NCBI RefSeq assembly: GCF_014137975.1
Contig: NZ_JACGWZ010000002.1
Location: 620,001-684,000, forward strand
Direction: 5' to 3'
Length of the DNA stretch: 64,000 bases
From: Halosaccharopolyspora lacisalsi
Lineage (GTDB): Bacteria; Actinomycetota; Actinomycetes; Mycobacteriales; Pseudonocardiaceae
A program made the translations under genes and the position numbers. Below are positions 46,539 through 55,744 of this stretch, one piece after another. The stretch's first letter is position 1; each line of letters begins with the position of its first letter. A model generated the notes under the pieces. The model was not told the origin of the DNA. It did not search any database and saw only the letters and a list, made by a program, of their open reading frames with translations.

Positions 46539-47708
46539 ATGAGGTTCCGCCATCCCGACGGTTCGACCGTCCACCTCGCCTACTGCACCAACGTGCACCC
46601 CGCCGAGGACCTCGACGGCATCCGCGCCCAACTCGACGATTACGCGGTGCCGATCCGGGAACGCCTCGGCGCCGGGCGGCTCGGCCTCGGACTGTGGTTG
46701 GCCCGCGAGGTCGCCACCGCCCTGCTCCACGACGAGCGCGCGCTGAAACGGCTCCGCGCCGAACTCGACGCTCGGGGACTGGAGGTGGTCACCCTCAACG
46801 GGTTCCCCTACCGGGGTTTTCAGCAGCCGGTCGTCAAGCACGCCGTCTACCGTCCCGACTGGACCGAAGCCGCCCGGCTGGAGTACACGCTCGACCTCGC
46901 GCGGCTGCTGACCCGGCTGCTGCCCGAGGACGTCGACCAGGGCAGCGTCTCCACGCTCCCGTTGGGATGGCGACGGCCGTGGCCCCCGGAACGGCAGCAC
47001 GCGGCCCGTGCCCGGCTCGACGAACTCGCCCGGGGTCTGGCCACGATCACCGCCGAACGGGGACGCGCGGTGCGGGTGGGGATCGAGCCTGAGCCGGGCT
47101 GCGTCGTCGAAACGACCGAGCAGGCCGCCACGCACCTGGCCGATGTGGGCACCGAGCACCTCGGACTCTGCCTGGACGCCTGCCACCTGGCGGTCGGCTT
47201 CGAGGACCCGCGACAGGCGTGGGAACGACTGCGGGCGGCCGGCCTACCGGTGGTCAAGACGCAGGCTTCCTGCGCGCTGGAGGTCCCCGACCCACGAGAT
47301 CCCGCGGCCCTGGCCACGCTGAACTCCTTCGTCGAGCCGCGCTTTCTGCACCAGACCCGAGAGCGCACGGCAGGGCGGCCCCGCGGGGTCGACGACCTCG
47401 ACGAGGCGCTGTCGGCGCATCGACCACTACCCGGCCACGGTCCCTGGCGCGTGCACTTCCACGTGCCGCTGCACGCCGATCCGCCCGCGCCGCTGACCAC
47501 CACCCGTCCGGTGCTGGCCGCCTCCCTGGAGACGTTGTTGGGCGGGAGCACCGCGCGCACCCGACACGTGGAAGTGGAGACCTACACCTGGCAGGTGCTG
47601 CCCGAACACCAGCGGCCGACCGGCGGACCGGTGGCCGGCATCGCCGCCGAACTCGACTGGACCCGGCGTCACCTGCTCGCGCTCGGACTCACGGAGGAAC
47701 ACCCATGA
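46539..47708 (+). CDS. eboE: Metabolite traffic protein EboE (TIM-barrel, isomerase-like)
   Basis: This is a 389-residue TIM-barrel protein of the EboE family. Landmarks are YCTNVHPAEDLDGI, LNGFPYRGFQQPVVKHAVYRPDW, GIEPEPGCVVETTEQA, GLCLDACHLAVGFEDP and RVHFHVPLH. The His/Glu/Asp positions recall xylose-isomerase-like metal sites. There is no signal peptide, so it is cytoplasmic. Its stop overlaps the eboF start (ATGA). It is the second of three isomerase-like proteins in this operon region, so a chain of sugar rearrangements is plausible. Confidence 0.88.
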   Translation: MRFRHPDGSTVHLAYCTNVHPAEDLDGIRAQLDDYAVPIRERLGAGRLGLGLWLAREVATALLHDERALKRLRAELDARGLEVVTLNGFPYRGFQQPVVKHAVYRPDWTEAARLEYTLDLARLLTRLLPEDVDQGSVSTLPLGWRRPWPPERQHAARARLDELARGLATITAERGRAVRVGIEPEPGCVVETTEQAATHLADVGTEHLGLCLDACHLAVGFEDPRQAWERLRAAGLPVVKTQASCALEVPDPRDPAALATLNSFVEPRFLHQTRERTAGRPRGVDDLDEALSAHRPLPGHGPWRVHFHVPLHADPPAPLTTTRPVLAASLETLLGGSTARTRHVEVETYTWQVLPEHQRPTGGPVAGIAAELDWTRRHLLALGLTEEHP

Positions 47709-49117
47709 ACGCAGCCCCTCCGGCACGCACCCCGGTGCTGTTGCTCGACGTGGTCGGCCTGACCCCGCGACTGTTGCGACACATGCCCCACCTGCGGCGG
47801 GTCGCCGAAACGGGGTTCCGGGCCGAGCTCGACACGGTGTTTCCCGCCGTGACCTGTTCGGTGCAGTCCAGTCTGCTCACCGGTCTCCAGCCCGGTCAGC
47901 ACGGCATCGTCGGCAACGGGTGGTACTTCCGCGACCTCGGCGAGGTCCACCTGTGGCGCCAGCACAACCGGCTCGTGCAGGGCGAGAAGGTCTGGGAGGC
48001 CGCCCGCGACATCGCCCCCGAGTACCGGACCACCAACGTGTGCTGGTGGTACGCGATGGGGATGAGCACCGAAGAGACCGTCACTCCCCGGCCGATCTAC
48101 CACGCCGACGGGCGCAAGTCACCGGACTGCTACACCCACCCGCCCGAGCTCCGCGACGAGCTCACCGCCGAGTTCGGGACGTTCCCGCTGTTCCACTACT
48201 GGGGACCGACCGCCTCGATCACCTCGTCGCGCTGGATCACCCGGGCCACCGGCCACCTGCTCAGCACTCGCCGCTCCGACCTGACCATGGCCTACATCCC
48301 CCACCTCGACTACGACCTGCAGCGCCACGGCCCGAACAGCCAGCAGGCCGCCACCGCCGCCCGCGAGGTCGACGCCACGCTGGCTCCCCTGCTCGACCAG
48401 GCCCGCGCCGACGGCGTCACCGTGCTCGCCGTCTCCGAGTACGGCATCACCCCGGCCAACCGCCCGGTCGACATCAACCGCGCCTTGCGCCAGGAGGGGC
48501 TGTTGCACGTCCACACCCAGGCCGGTATGGAGTACCTCGATCCGTGGACCTCACGAGCCTTCGCCGTGGCCGACCACCAGGCCGCCCACGTCTACGTTCG
48601 CGATCCGTCCGACCGTCCCCGCGTGCGCGACCTCGTCGCGGCACTGCCCGGTGTCGACGAAGTCCTCGACGACGAGGGCAAGGCTCGCCACGGCATCGAC
48701 CACGAGCGCGCCGGCGAACTCGTCGCCATCGCCGAACCCGACGCCTGGTTCACCTACTACTACTGGCTCGACGACGACCGGGCCCCCGACTTCGCCACCC
48801 ACGTGGAGATCCACCGCAAACCCGGCTACGACCCCGCCGAACTGTTCATGGACCCGGGCGACCGCACCGCCAAGCTGCGAGCCGCCACCGCCCTGGCCCG
48901 CAAGAAGCTGGGGTTCCGCTACCGCATGAACGTCATCGGGCTCGATCCCTCGGACGTGCGCGGCAGCCACGGACGCCTGCCCGACACCCCCGACGACGGC
49001 CCCGTCCTGCTGTGCTCCGACCCCGACCACGGGCGGGACCGCTACCACGCCACCGAGGTCAAGGACCTGTTGCTGCGACTGTCCGGAGTCCGCCGAACCA
49101 CTCCCACGGCCACCTGA
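47705..49117 (+). CDS. eboF: EboF, nucleotide pyrophosphatase/phosphodiesterase-like (alkaline phosphatase superfamily)
   Basis: This is a 470-residue alkaline-phosphatase-superfamily protein of the type I phosphodiesterase group. The Thr nucleophile lies in FPAVTCSVQSSLLTG near residue 48. Metal-site candidates are Asp and His in IPHLDYDLQRHGP and VADHQAAH. The usual second metal motif (Asp-His-Gly) reads SEYGI near residue 243, a notable departure. No signal peptide is seen. It would hydrolyse a phosphodiester or phosphate of the cluster's product. A divergent substrate is suspected. Confidence 0.88.
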   Translation: MNAAPPARTPVLLLDVVGLTPRLLRHMPHLRRVAETGFRAELDTVFPAVTCSVQSSLLTGLQPGQHGIVGNGWYFRDLGEVHLWRQHNRLVQGEKVWEAARDIAPEYRTTNVCWWYAMGMSTEETVTPRPIYHADGRKSPDCYTHPPELRDELTAEFGTFPLFHYWGPTASITSSRWITRATGHLLSTRRSDLTMAYIPHLDYDLQRHGPNSQQAATAAREVDATLAPLLDQARADGVTVLAVSEYGITPANRPVDINRALRQEGLLHVHTQAGMEYLDPWTSRAFAVADHQAAHVYVRDPSDRPRVRDLVAALPGVDEVLDDEGKARHGIDHERAGELVAIAEPDAWFTYYYWLDDDRAPDFATHVEIHRKPGYDPAELFMDPGDRTAKLRAATALARKKLGFRYRMNVIGLDPSDVRGSHGRLPDTPDDGPVLLCSDPDHGRDRYHATEVKDLLLRLSGVRRTTPTAT

Positions 49118-49151
49118 ACCGCAGAGACCCTGAACCACAGGAGACACCGCC

Positions 49152-50159
49152 ATGACACGACCCGTCACGCTGTTCACCGGGCAATGGGCCGACCTCCCCT
49201 TCGAGGAGGTCGCCCGGATGGCCTCCGAATGGGGATACGACGGCCTGGAGATCGCCTGCTGGGGCGATCACTTCGAGGTCGACAAGGCACTCGCCGACGA
49301 CGACTACGTCCGGCGCAAGCGCGAGGTGCTGGACAAGCACGACCTCGGCGCGTGGGTGCTGTCCAACCACCTGCTCGGCCAGGCCACCTGCGACTACCCC
49401 ATCGACGAGCGGCACCGGGCGATCCTGCCCGCGCGGGTATGGGGGGACGGCGACCCGGAAGGCGTCCGCCGCCGAGCAGCCGAGGAGATGAAGGACACCG
49501 CCCGGGCCGCGGCGAAGTTCGGGGTGAACACCGTCGTCGGCTTCACCGGCTCCCCCATCTGGTACACCGTGGCGATGTTCCCGCCCACCCCCGACGCCAT
49601 GATCCAGCGCGGGTACCGCGAGTTCGCCGACCGGTGGAACCCCGTCCTCGACGTGTTCGAGGAGCACGGGGTGCGGTTCGCCCTCGAAGTGCACCCCACC
49701 GAGATCGCCTACGACTACTGGACGACGGTGCGCACGCTCGAGGCGCTCGAGCACCGCGAGTCCTTCGGACTCAACTTCGATCCCTCGCACTACGTGTGGC
49801 AGGGCTTCGACCCTGTGACCTTCCTGTGGGACTTCCGGGACCGGATCCTGCACGTCGACTGCAAGGAGGCCCGGCTGCGGACGGGCGACGGCCGCAGCGG
49901 AATACTCGGATCGCACCTGCCGTGGGGCGACCCGCGACGGGGCTGGGACTTCGTCTCCACCGGGCACGGACACGTGCCCTGGGAGGACTGCTTCCGCACC
50001 CTCAACGCGATCGGCTACGACGGGCCCGTCTCGATCGAGTGGGAGGACGCCGGCATGGACCGGCTGGACGGTGCCCCCGAGGCCCTGGAGTTCGTCCGCA
50101 GGTTCAACTTCTCCCCGCCGACGGCGGCATTCGACTCCGCCTTCGGCAGCGGCGGCTGA
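49152..50159 (+). CDS. Sugar phosphate isomerase/epimerase-like TIM barrel
   Basis: This is a 335-residue xylose-isomerase-like protein, longer than the two others nearby. Metal-binding segments include [15 protein letters not shown] (Glu), [13 protein letters not shown] (Asp/His), [10 protein letters not shown] (His) and [11 protein letters not shown] (Glu), i.e. a complete site. It lies 34 bases after eboF with an AGGAGAC site before the ATG, so it is probably the last gene of the operon. Relatives act on 2-keto-myo-inositol, allulose or 3-keto sugars. The link to the inositol-type cyclase upstream makes a cyclitol attractive, but this is inference. Confidence 0.9.
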   Translation: MTRPVTLFTGQWADLPFEEVARMASEWGYDGLEIACWGDHFEVDKALADDDYVRRKREVLDKHDLGAWVLSNHLLGQATCDYPIDERHRAILPARVWGDGDPEGVRRRAAEEMKDTARAAAKFGVNTVVGFTGSPIWYTVAMFPPTPDAMIQRGYREFADRWNPVLDVFEEHGVRFALEVHPTEIAYDYWTTVRTLEALEHRESFGLNFDPSHYVWQGFDPVTFLWDFRDRILHVDCKEARLRTGDGRSGILGSHLPWGDPRRGWDFVSTGHGHVPWEDCFRTLNAIGYDGPVSIEWEDAGMDRLDGAPEALEFVRRFNFSPPTAAFDSAFGSGG

Positions 50160-50230
50160 CCCGGTAACCCCCTCCGGGCGATGGACTGCTCCGGGGCGGA
50201 GATCGGGACGCACGCACTGCTGGAGAGCCC

Positions 50231-50956
50231 CTACCTGCGAGGGGGTCGGACTCGTGGTGGGTCGCTGCACCGGGTGGCCAGCCAGACGAGCAGGACCTGC
50301 CACAGCACGAAACCACCGAGTACGCCCAGCCAGGCCGCCGGTCCCGCCCGGGACAGCGCCCCCGACGGCAGCAGCGCCACGGAATAGATCAGCAGGATGC
50401 CGAGCAGCCAGACGCCCAGTGCGCTTCGCACGTAGCGGGGGACGGTACTGGGCCGGACGGTGATCCCCAGCTCACGCAGATCGACCGGCGGATGCTCGCG
50501 CACCATCCGCCGCCGCGAGCGGTACACCTCGGCGTGCGGATAGCGGGCGCCCAACAGCTGTCGGCTACGGGCGCACTCCCGGGGCCGGAATCGTGCGCCG
50601 AAGGGCAACGCCACGGCCTCGACCCTGGCACGGGCGGCGCGGAAACCGTCGTCACCGAGAATGCTGCGGCCCTGAGCGGAGATCACGGCGGTGACCTCGC
50701 CGAATCCCGAGGATGCCGTGGCTCGGCTGGGGTGGTACCACCCGTACAGGCCACAGCCGCACTGCGGATCCGGGGCGGCGTGGTCACCACCGTCGGCGCA
50801 GATCGCGTGCTCGCCGTCGCCGCTCCACGGCCCGCAGGAGGAGTACACGGTGGGCAGCAGACTCCCGTCCAGGTCGACGAACCGGAAACGCCGGTACCCG
50901 CGAAGCTCGCGGGGCACCAGCGCGGGTGACCCGTCGAAGCCGAACGGACCGGTCAT
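50231..50956 (-). CDS. Hypothetical two-helix membrane protein
   Basis: This is a 241-residue protein that I do not recognise by function. The N-terminal half is soluble and contains CGPWSGDGEHAICA, DPQCGCGLYGWYHPS (a Cys/Gly-rich motif seen in other actinobacterial hypotheticals) and RARVEAVALPFGARFRPREC. Two hydrophobic helices lie near residues 180-200 and 208-228. Its ATG overlaps the stop of a small upstream ORF, so the two are translated together. It is convergent with the ebo operon end. Confidence 0.75.
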   Translation of the reverse strand: MTGPFGFDGSPALVPRELRGYRRFRFVDLDGSLLPTVYSSCGPWSGDGEHAICADGGDHAAPDPQCGCGLYGWYHPSRATASSGFGEVTAVISAQGRSILGDDGFRAARARVEAVALPFGARFRPRECARSRQLLGARYPHAEVYRSRRRMVREHPPVDLRELGITVRPSTVPRYVRSALGVWLLGILLIYSVALLPSGALSRAGPAAWLGVLGGFVLWQVLLVWLATRCSDPPRVRPPRR

Positions 50957-51099
50957 GACGACGCTGTCGCCGGTGCCCGCGTCGGCGGATCCCCGGCTAC
51001 CGGTGCGGGAGCCGGCCGGGTCTGCTCGGGTTCGGGGGCAGGCTCACGGGCCACGGGCTCGAAGTCCACCTCGCAGCGTTCGACACCGATGTCACACAT
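50953..51099 (-). CDS. Small acidic, proline-rich 48-residue protein
   Basis: This short gene begins MCDIGVERCEVDFEPVARE and continues as a Pro/Ala/Glu-rich tail. An excellent ribosome-binding site (GGAGAGGAG) lies upstream of the ATG, and its TGA overlaps the ATG of the membrane protein at 50956. No function is known. It contains two cysteines, C2 and C9, within a short N-terminal segment. Its strong signals and coupling make it more credible than a random ORF. A pure leader role for the following gene is the alternative. Confidence 0.55.
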   Translation of the reverse strand: MCDIGVERCEVDFEPVAREPAPEPEQTRPAPAPVAGDPPTRAPATASS

Positions 51100-51218
51100 G
51101 GTCGTCTCCTCTCCTGGGAGCGGGCGACCACATCACCGGCGGTCCCGGCTTCGGCCGCGAGCCTCGTGGCCCATGGTGCTCGCCGAAACCGCCCGTCGCA
51201 TCCCCGACGAAAGGCGCC

Positions 51219-52199
51219 TCAGCTGGTGTAAACCCCCCAGGGAGTGGCGTGGTACCCCTTCGCTCCCACCGCACGCGCGAGCGGACTGCGCGGGTCCTCG
51301 TCGGCCTTGAGGCGGTCGAGGACGTGGCGGAAGTCGTAACGGGGTCGCCATCCCAGCTCCGAGCGGGCGCGGGCGTTGGTGTAGACGCGGTCGATGCCGG
51401 GGAACATCTCCCAACCGCGCCGCCGGTACTCCGCTTCCTGGTCCGGAAAGAGCCGCCGCACCACGGCCGGAGCGTCCTCGCGGAGTTCGTCCAGGTCGTC
51501 GCGGGTGAACGGGGTGGTGGCGCTGAGGACGTGGCGAGCGAAACCGAGTTCGGGCGCCCGCGTCAGCGCGAGCCGGTGCGCGTCGACCACGTCCTGGATG
51601 TCGACCCGGCGGTGCAGGTACTCGTTGGCCTTGACGTTGGCGTCGGCGTAGGCGGTGCGGACGTCCTCGCGATCGTCGGGTTCGGGAAAGAACCGAGCCA
51701 CGCGCAGGACCACCACGGGCATCCCCCGGTCGCGGGAGACGAGCTCGCACAGGTCCTCGGCGGAGGTCTTCGTGGCACCGTAGACATTGCGGACCGCCGC
51801 CGGGACCTCCTCGTCGATCCAGGCGGCCGGCTCCCCCGGCGGCGGCGTGAGCGCACGCCCGAAAGCACTGGTGGTGCTGGTGAACACGAACCCGTCGACC
51901 TCGGCCCTGGCGGCTTCCTCCAACAGGGTCAGGGTGCCGGTGACGTTGACGTCCACGAAGTCCTGCCGGCCGTGCGACTCGACGTGCGGCTTGTGCAGCG
52001 TCGCGGCGTGCAGCACACCGCTCACGCCCTCCACGCACCGGCGGACGGTGTCGCGGTCGGCCACCGATCCGATCACGGTGGTCATGGGCGAGTCGAGCAC
52101 GTCGAGCCCCACCACCTCGTGGCCCTCGTCCCGCAGCGCCAGGGCCAGTGCCTCCCCGAGATGTCCCGCACTGCCGGTCACCAAGATTTTCGCGCTCAT
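51219..52199 (-). CDS. NAD-dependent epimerase/dehydratase (extended SDR)
   Basis: This is a 326-residue extended short-chain dehydrogenase acting on nucleotide sugars or related compounds. The N-terminal TGSAGHLGEALALAL binds NAD(P). The catalytic Ser is in FTSTTSAFG and the Tyr/Lys in YGATKTSAEDL, and the C-terminal substrate domain contains GWRPRYDF. The start is placed at the ATG of MSAKILVTG; an upstream extension in frame does not look coding. It is divergent from the class IV aminotransferase. The substrate cannot be assigned. Confidence 0.88.
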   Translation of the reverse strand: MSAKILVTGSAGHLGEALALALRDEGHEVVGLDVLDSPMTTVIGSVADRDTVRRCVEGVSGVLHAATLHKPHVESHGRQDFVDVNVTGTLTLLEEAARAEVDGFVFTSTTSAFGRALTPPPGEPAAWIDEEVPAAVRNVYGATKTSAEDLCELVSRDRGMPVVVLRVARFFPEPDDREDVRTAYADANVKANEYLHRRVDIQDVVDAHRLALTRAPELGFARHVLSATTPFTRDDLDELREDAPAVVRRLFPDQEAEYRRRGWEMFPGIDRVYTNARARSELGWRPRYDFRHVLDRLKADEDPRSPLARAVGAKGYHATPWGVYTS

Positions 52200-52312
52200 G
52201 CGCGCCACCCTAGAGGCACCGATACCGACTTCGAGAGGGTCGATCCGGACAACATCCGTGAGCCCCCAGAATTCGGCGATACAGCCACAGCACGTGGGTA
52301 AGCTCCGATGCC

Positions 52313-53110
52313 ATGGCACCCATCGCAGTCGAGATCGACGGGGCCGCTCCCGCTCCGGAGCAGGTCCACGCGGCACTGGCCCGCAATGACGGCCACTTCA
52401 CCTCGATGCAGGTTCACGACGGCACGGTCCGTGGGTTCGAACTGCACTTGCGGCGTCTTACGCACTCCTCGCACGAACTGTTCGGCCATCAGGTCGATCC
52501 GGAACGCGTACGAGCGCTGCTACGGCACGCATTGCGCACCGCTCCCTCCGAGGTGTCGGTCCGCATCAACGTCTTCCCGACGCAGGGTGACGACAACGAG
52601 GCAGCCGAACCGGACGTGATGGTCGCGGTCAGTCCTCCGGTTTCCGGAGTGGCGGCGCCGCCGTGGCAGGTGCGCACCACCGCCTACGAACGCGAGCTCG
52701 CCCACATCAAGCACGTGGGATTCTTCGGTGTCCTGCACCAACGACGACTGGCGCACGCGGCGGGATACGACGATCCGCTCTTCGTCGACCGCCACGGCCG
52801 CGTCAGCGAGGGCGCGATCTGGAACGTGTGCTTCTGGGACGGCGAGGAGTTCGTGTTCCCGGAAGCAGCCGTGCTGCCCGGAATCACGATGCAAATCCTG
52901 GTCGACGAGCTCGCACGGGACGGAGTACCCGTCACCACCCGTTCGGTCGCCGTCGACGACCTCGTCGGTTTCCGAGCGGCGTTGGCCACGTACTCGTCCT
53001 GTCCCGCCCAGCCGATCAGCCGGATCGACGAGGTGGAACTGCCCGATCATCAGCAGAGCTCGGAACTGCTCACCGCGACCTGGCACCGCACCGCCCCCGA
53101 ACGGATCTGA
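52313..53110 (+). CDS. Class IV aminotransferase-like protein
   Basis: This is a 265-residue PLP fold-type IV protein, a family that includes branched-chain aminotransferases, D-amino-acid aminotransferases and aminodeoxychorismate lyases. The PLP lysine is probably in ELAHIKHVGFF near residue 140, with EGAIWNVCFWDGEEFVFP and LPGITMQILVDELAR downstream, which bind the cofactor phosphate. The length is near normal (270-290). The ATG is preceded by a poor ribosome-binding site. The exact substrate is unclear. Confidence 0.87.
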   Translation: MAPIAVEIDGAAPAPEQVHAALARNDGHFTSMQVHDGTVRGFELHLRRLTHSSHELFGHQVDPERVRALLRHALRTAPSEVSVRINVFPTQGDDNEAAEPDVMVAVSPPVSGVAAPPWQVRTTAYERELAHIKHVGFFGVLHQRRLAHAAGYDDPLFVDRHGRVSEGAIWNVCFWDGEEFVFPEAAVLPGITMQILVDELARDGVPVTTRSVAVDDLVGFRAALATYSSCPAQPISRIDEVELPDHQQSSELLTATWHRTAPERI

Positions 53111-53203
53111 CCGAGCCGAACGGACCCCGTCCTTTCTGGGCGCGCGATGACATTGATCGTGGCAGGGTGGGTCGCAAGGCGGCGGCCGAGACTCGGAGGA
53201 GCG

Positions 53204-54271
53204 ATGCGGGAACCGAGGAAGTGGCAGGTCCGCCTGGCACGCGCGGGGCTGCGGGGCCTGCTGGCGCTGCCGACCCCCGTCAAGCGGGCCATCGCGGGCA
53301 AGCCCGTCCGCGTCGACGGACAGGAACTGAACCTCGACACGCAGGTGATCCTGCGGTTCACTCCCCAGCAGCAGGGCACACCTCCGAACTTCGACGCCGC
53401 CACGGCTCGGGCCGCCCAGCGGGTGGTCGACCTGCTCGTGCTCGGTCCGGAAGTGACGGGGGCCAGTCGCGAGGACTCCTCGCTCCCGCACCCCCACGGG
53501 CACCGCCTCGCGACACGCCTGTACGTCCCGGACGGCAGCCCCACCCCCTCGCCACTGCTGGTCTTCTACCACGGTGGCGGCTTCGTCACCGGCGGACTCG
53601 ACTCGCACGACGATCTCTGCGCCCTGCTGGCCACGCGGGCCGGGGTCCGGGTCCTGGCGGTCGACTACCGGCTGGCACCGGAACACCCCTTCCCCGCCGC
53701 CGTCGAGGACTGCCTGGCCACCTACCGTCACGTGCTCGACAACGCCGCCGACTTCGGCACGACTCCCGAGTCCGTCGCCGTCGGCGGGGACAGCGCGGGA
53801 GGCAGCCTGGCGTTGACCGTGACCCACGAGAACAGCGGCTCCGAGGTGACCAGGCCCGCCTTCCTGCTGGCCTTCTTCCCGTTGATCGGTCCTGCGCAGG
53901 ACACCCGCTCCCGACGCCTGTTCGGCGAGGGGTTCTTCCTCACCAACGACATCATGACCACGTTCGCCAACTGGTACCTTCCCACCGAGACCGAGTGGAA
54001 CGACCCACGGCTCAGCCTGGGACAGGACGCCGACCTGTCCGACATGCCGCCGACCTACTTCAGTACCGCCGGGTTCGACCCGCTGCGCGACGAGGGCGAG
54101 CAGTTCGCCTACCGCCTCGCCGCCGCCGGCGTCCCGGTCTCCCTGCACAGGCAGTCCGACCTTCCCCACGGCTTCGCCACCACGCTCGGTATCGGAACAC
54201 GTCCGCGCGAGGCCGTCGCCGAAGCGGCCGGCGCCCTGCGCAGCGCCTTCACCCTGCTCGAAGCACGCTGA
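53204..54271 (+). CDS. Alpha/beta hydrolase (HSL-type esterase)
   Basis: This is a 355-residue carboxylesterase/lipase of the hormone-sensitive-lipase family. The oxyanion motif HGGGF is near residue 124. The nucleophile Ser is in GGDSAGGSLAL near 205. The catalytic Asp lies in FDPLRDEGEQFAY and the His in SDLPHGFATTLG. The ATG at 53204 is preferred over one at 53147 because CGGAGGAGCG lies at ideal spacing. No signal peptide is clear. Short-chain acyl esters are typical substrates. Confidence 0.9.
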   Translation: MREPRKWQVRLARAGLRGLLALPTPVKRAIAGKPVRVDGQELNLDTQVILRFTPQQQGTPPNFDAATARAAQRVVDLLVLGPEVTGASREDSSLPHPHGHRLATRLYVPDGSPTPSPLLVFYHGGGFVTGGLDSHDDLCALLATRAGVRVLAVDYRLAPEHPFPAAVEDCLATYRHVLDNAADFGTTPESVAVGGDSAGGSLALTVTHENSGSEVTRPAFLLAFFPLIGPAQDTRSRRLFGEGFFLTNDIMTTFANWYLPTETEWNDPRLSLGQDADLSDMPPTYFSTAGFDPLRDEGEQFAYRLAAAGVPVSLHRQSDLPHGFATTLGIGTRPREAVAEAAGALRSAFTLLEAR

Positions 54272-54331
54272 CCACTCGATGCCGGTGCGCGAATCCGGCC
54301 CCCCGCTCGCGCAGGACAGTACAGTGCTCCC

Positions 54332-55060
54332 ATGGACCTGACGGATCCGGAGTCACAGCATCCTGTCGACGAGTACACGCCAACGATCTCCGCGGAGCAG
54401 GCCGAGCGTGTCCGACAGTGGCACGAGAACGCCCACGCCGCCGCGAAAGCAGGGGGGTCCTCGAATCGGACCGTGTCCTATCTGGGCACCACCCTGGTGG
54501 TACCGCCCGAGGTTCAGCCGATCAACCCCGTCTCCCACCTGCTCGGGAAGGCGGTGCTGGCCGAGGTCGACGAGACCGACCGCGTGCTCGACATGGGTAC
54601 CGGAAGCGGAGTCAACGCCATCCTGGCCGCCTCGGTGGCACGGGAGGTCGTGGCCGTCGACGTCAACCCCCGCGCCGTCGAAGCCGCCGGGGAGAACGTC
54701 GAACGCAACGGTGTCTCGAACCGGGTGACGGTACGGCACAGTGACGTCTTCAGTGCGGTCACCGGCGGTTTCGACCTGATCGTCCTCGATCCGCCGTTTC
54801 GCTGGTTCGCACCGCGCGATCTGCTCGAAGTCGCCACCGCGGACGAGAACTACCGGGCGCTGACCACGTTCTTCCGAAACGCCAGGAGATATCTGACCGA
54901 TCAGGGCAGAATGCTGATCTTCTTCGGTACTTCCGGCGACCTGGGGTACCTGACGCGGTTGTTCGAGCAGGAGAGCTTCGACTCCGAGGTCGTGGCGCAC
55001 GAAGCTCTGGACAAGGACGGCTGGCGCGTCGACTACTACACCTACCTGCTGACCCCGTAG
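54332..55060 (+). CDS. SAM-dependent methyltransferase with DPPF motif
   Basis: This is a 242-residue class I methyltransferase. The SAM motif is VLDMGTGSGVNAILAASVA near residue 85, followed by VAVDVNPRAVEAA and the catalytic-type IVLDPPFRWF near 151. The DPPF motif is typical of enzymes methylating amino nitrogen in nucleic acids or glutamine (HemK/RsmC-like). The short N-terminal domain of about 60 residues does not match a known specificity. It stands alone between the esterase and a gene-free region. Confidence 0.85.
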   Translation: MDLTDPESQHPVDEYTPTISAEQAERVRQWHENAHAAAKAGGSSNRTVSYLGTTLVVPPEVQPINPVSHLLGKAVLAEVDETDRVLDMGTGSGVNAILAASVAREVVAVDVNPRAVEAAGENVERNGVSNRVTVRHSDVFSAVTGGFDLIVLDPPFRWFAPRDLLEVATADENYRALTTFFRNARRYLTDQGRMLIFFGTSGDLGYLTRLFEQESFDSEVVAHEALDKDGWRVDYYTYLLTP

Positions 55061-55474
55061 TTGCCCGGCGATGTCGCCGACTCCGCGTGGCACGGGGCCG
55101 TCGGCGAATTCGGCCACGAGGGACACACGACTCGCCCGCTGGTTCTCCTCGTCCGGGTTCCTCCACGAGATGGCCGTGTCCCTCGAGAACGGGAACCCCG
55201 TTCGACATCCGGCAGCCGTCCGGGGACGGCGACGGAGATCTGCGCCGGGACATCGGTGAGCATTGAGGATCATTCGAGTTCCGATCCGACCCGATCCTGC
55301 CCCACACTCGGCGCGGCGGTGCAAGTCGAAATTACGCGAAATGAGGGAAATGAATCCCTCCGGGTGAGTATTCGAGATCGACGCCGTTTCGCTGCGCCGC
55401 GGTACGTGCGAAACGATCTACGATGACCTCGTCATCGCCGCACCGGCACCGAACTCGCACCTCAGGGGTCCCGT
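55061..55474. other. Gene-free stretch
   Basis: No convincing gene is present. One minus-strand frame around 55100-55210 (SWRNPDEENQRASRVSLVAEF) faintly recalls small actinobacterial DUF397-type proteins but has no clean start or end. Several short open frames overlap on both strands and look random. Confidence 0.4.
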
Positions 55475-55702
55475 ATGATCAATTCGCAACTCGACCACCT
55501 CCGGGAAAAGGCCCGTGAAATGGCCGCGCGGGAGCGTGCTTTCTGGAAGCGAATCGCTCCCCTCGACGTCTCCGAGGACCACGCCCGCCGTTGTCTCGAC
55601 CACACACTGCACGAGGTGGCGCTCGGTGTGGAGACGTACCTGGATCCTTACGCCGTCGTGGCCGACAAGCTCGCCGCCGATCCGAGCTGGCACCCGTTGT
55701 GA
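55475..55702 (+). CDS. Small hypothetical protein (75 aa)
   Basis: This is a 75-residue helical, charged protein (MINSQLDHLREKAREMAARE, then AFWKRIAPLDVSEDHARR and LDHTLHEVALGVETYLDP). There is no signal, cysteine or known motif. The amino-acid pattern is protein-like and the third-codon GC is high, which supports coding. The ribosome-binding site is weak (AGGGGT). Its stop is 43 bases from the stop of the convergent DUF1360 gene. Confidence 0.6.
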   Translation: MINSQLDHLREKAREMAARERAFWKRIAPLDVSEDHARRCLDHTLHEVALGVETYLDPYAVVADKLAADPSWHPL

Positions 55703-55744
55703 ATCACCGCGACCGGTGGGAGAACCCGCTTTTCACATCCGGCC

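Noticed and set aside
55061-55426. A 121-residue plus-strand open frame after the methyltransferase
   Set aside because: Composition is erratic, no start signal is seen, and no motif is recognisable.
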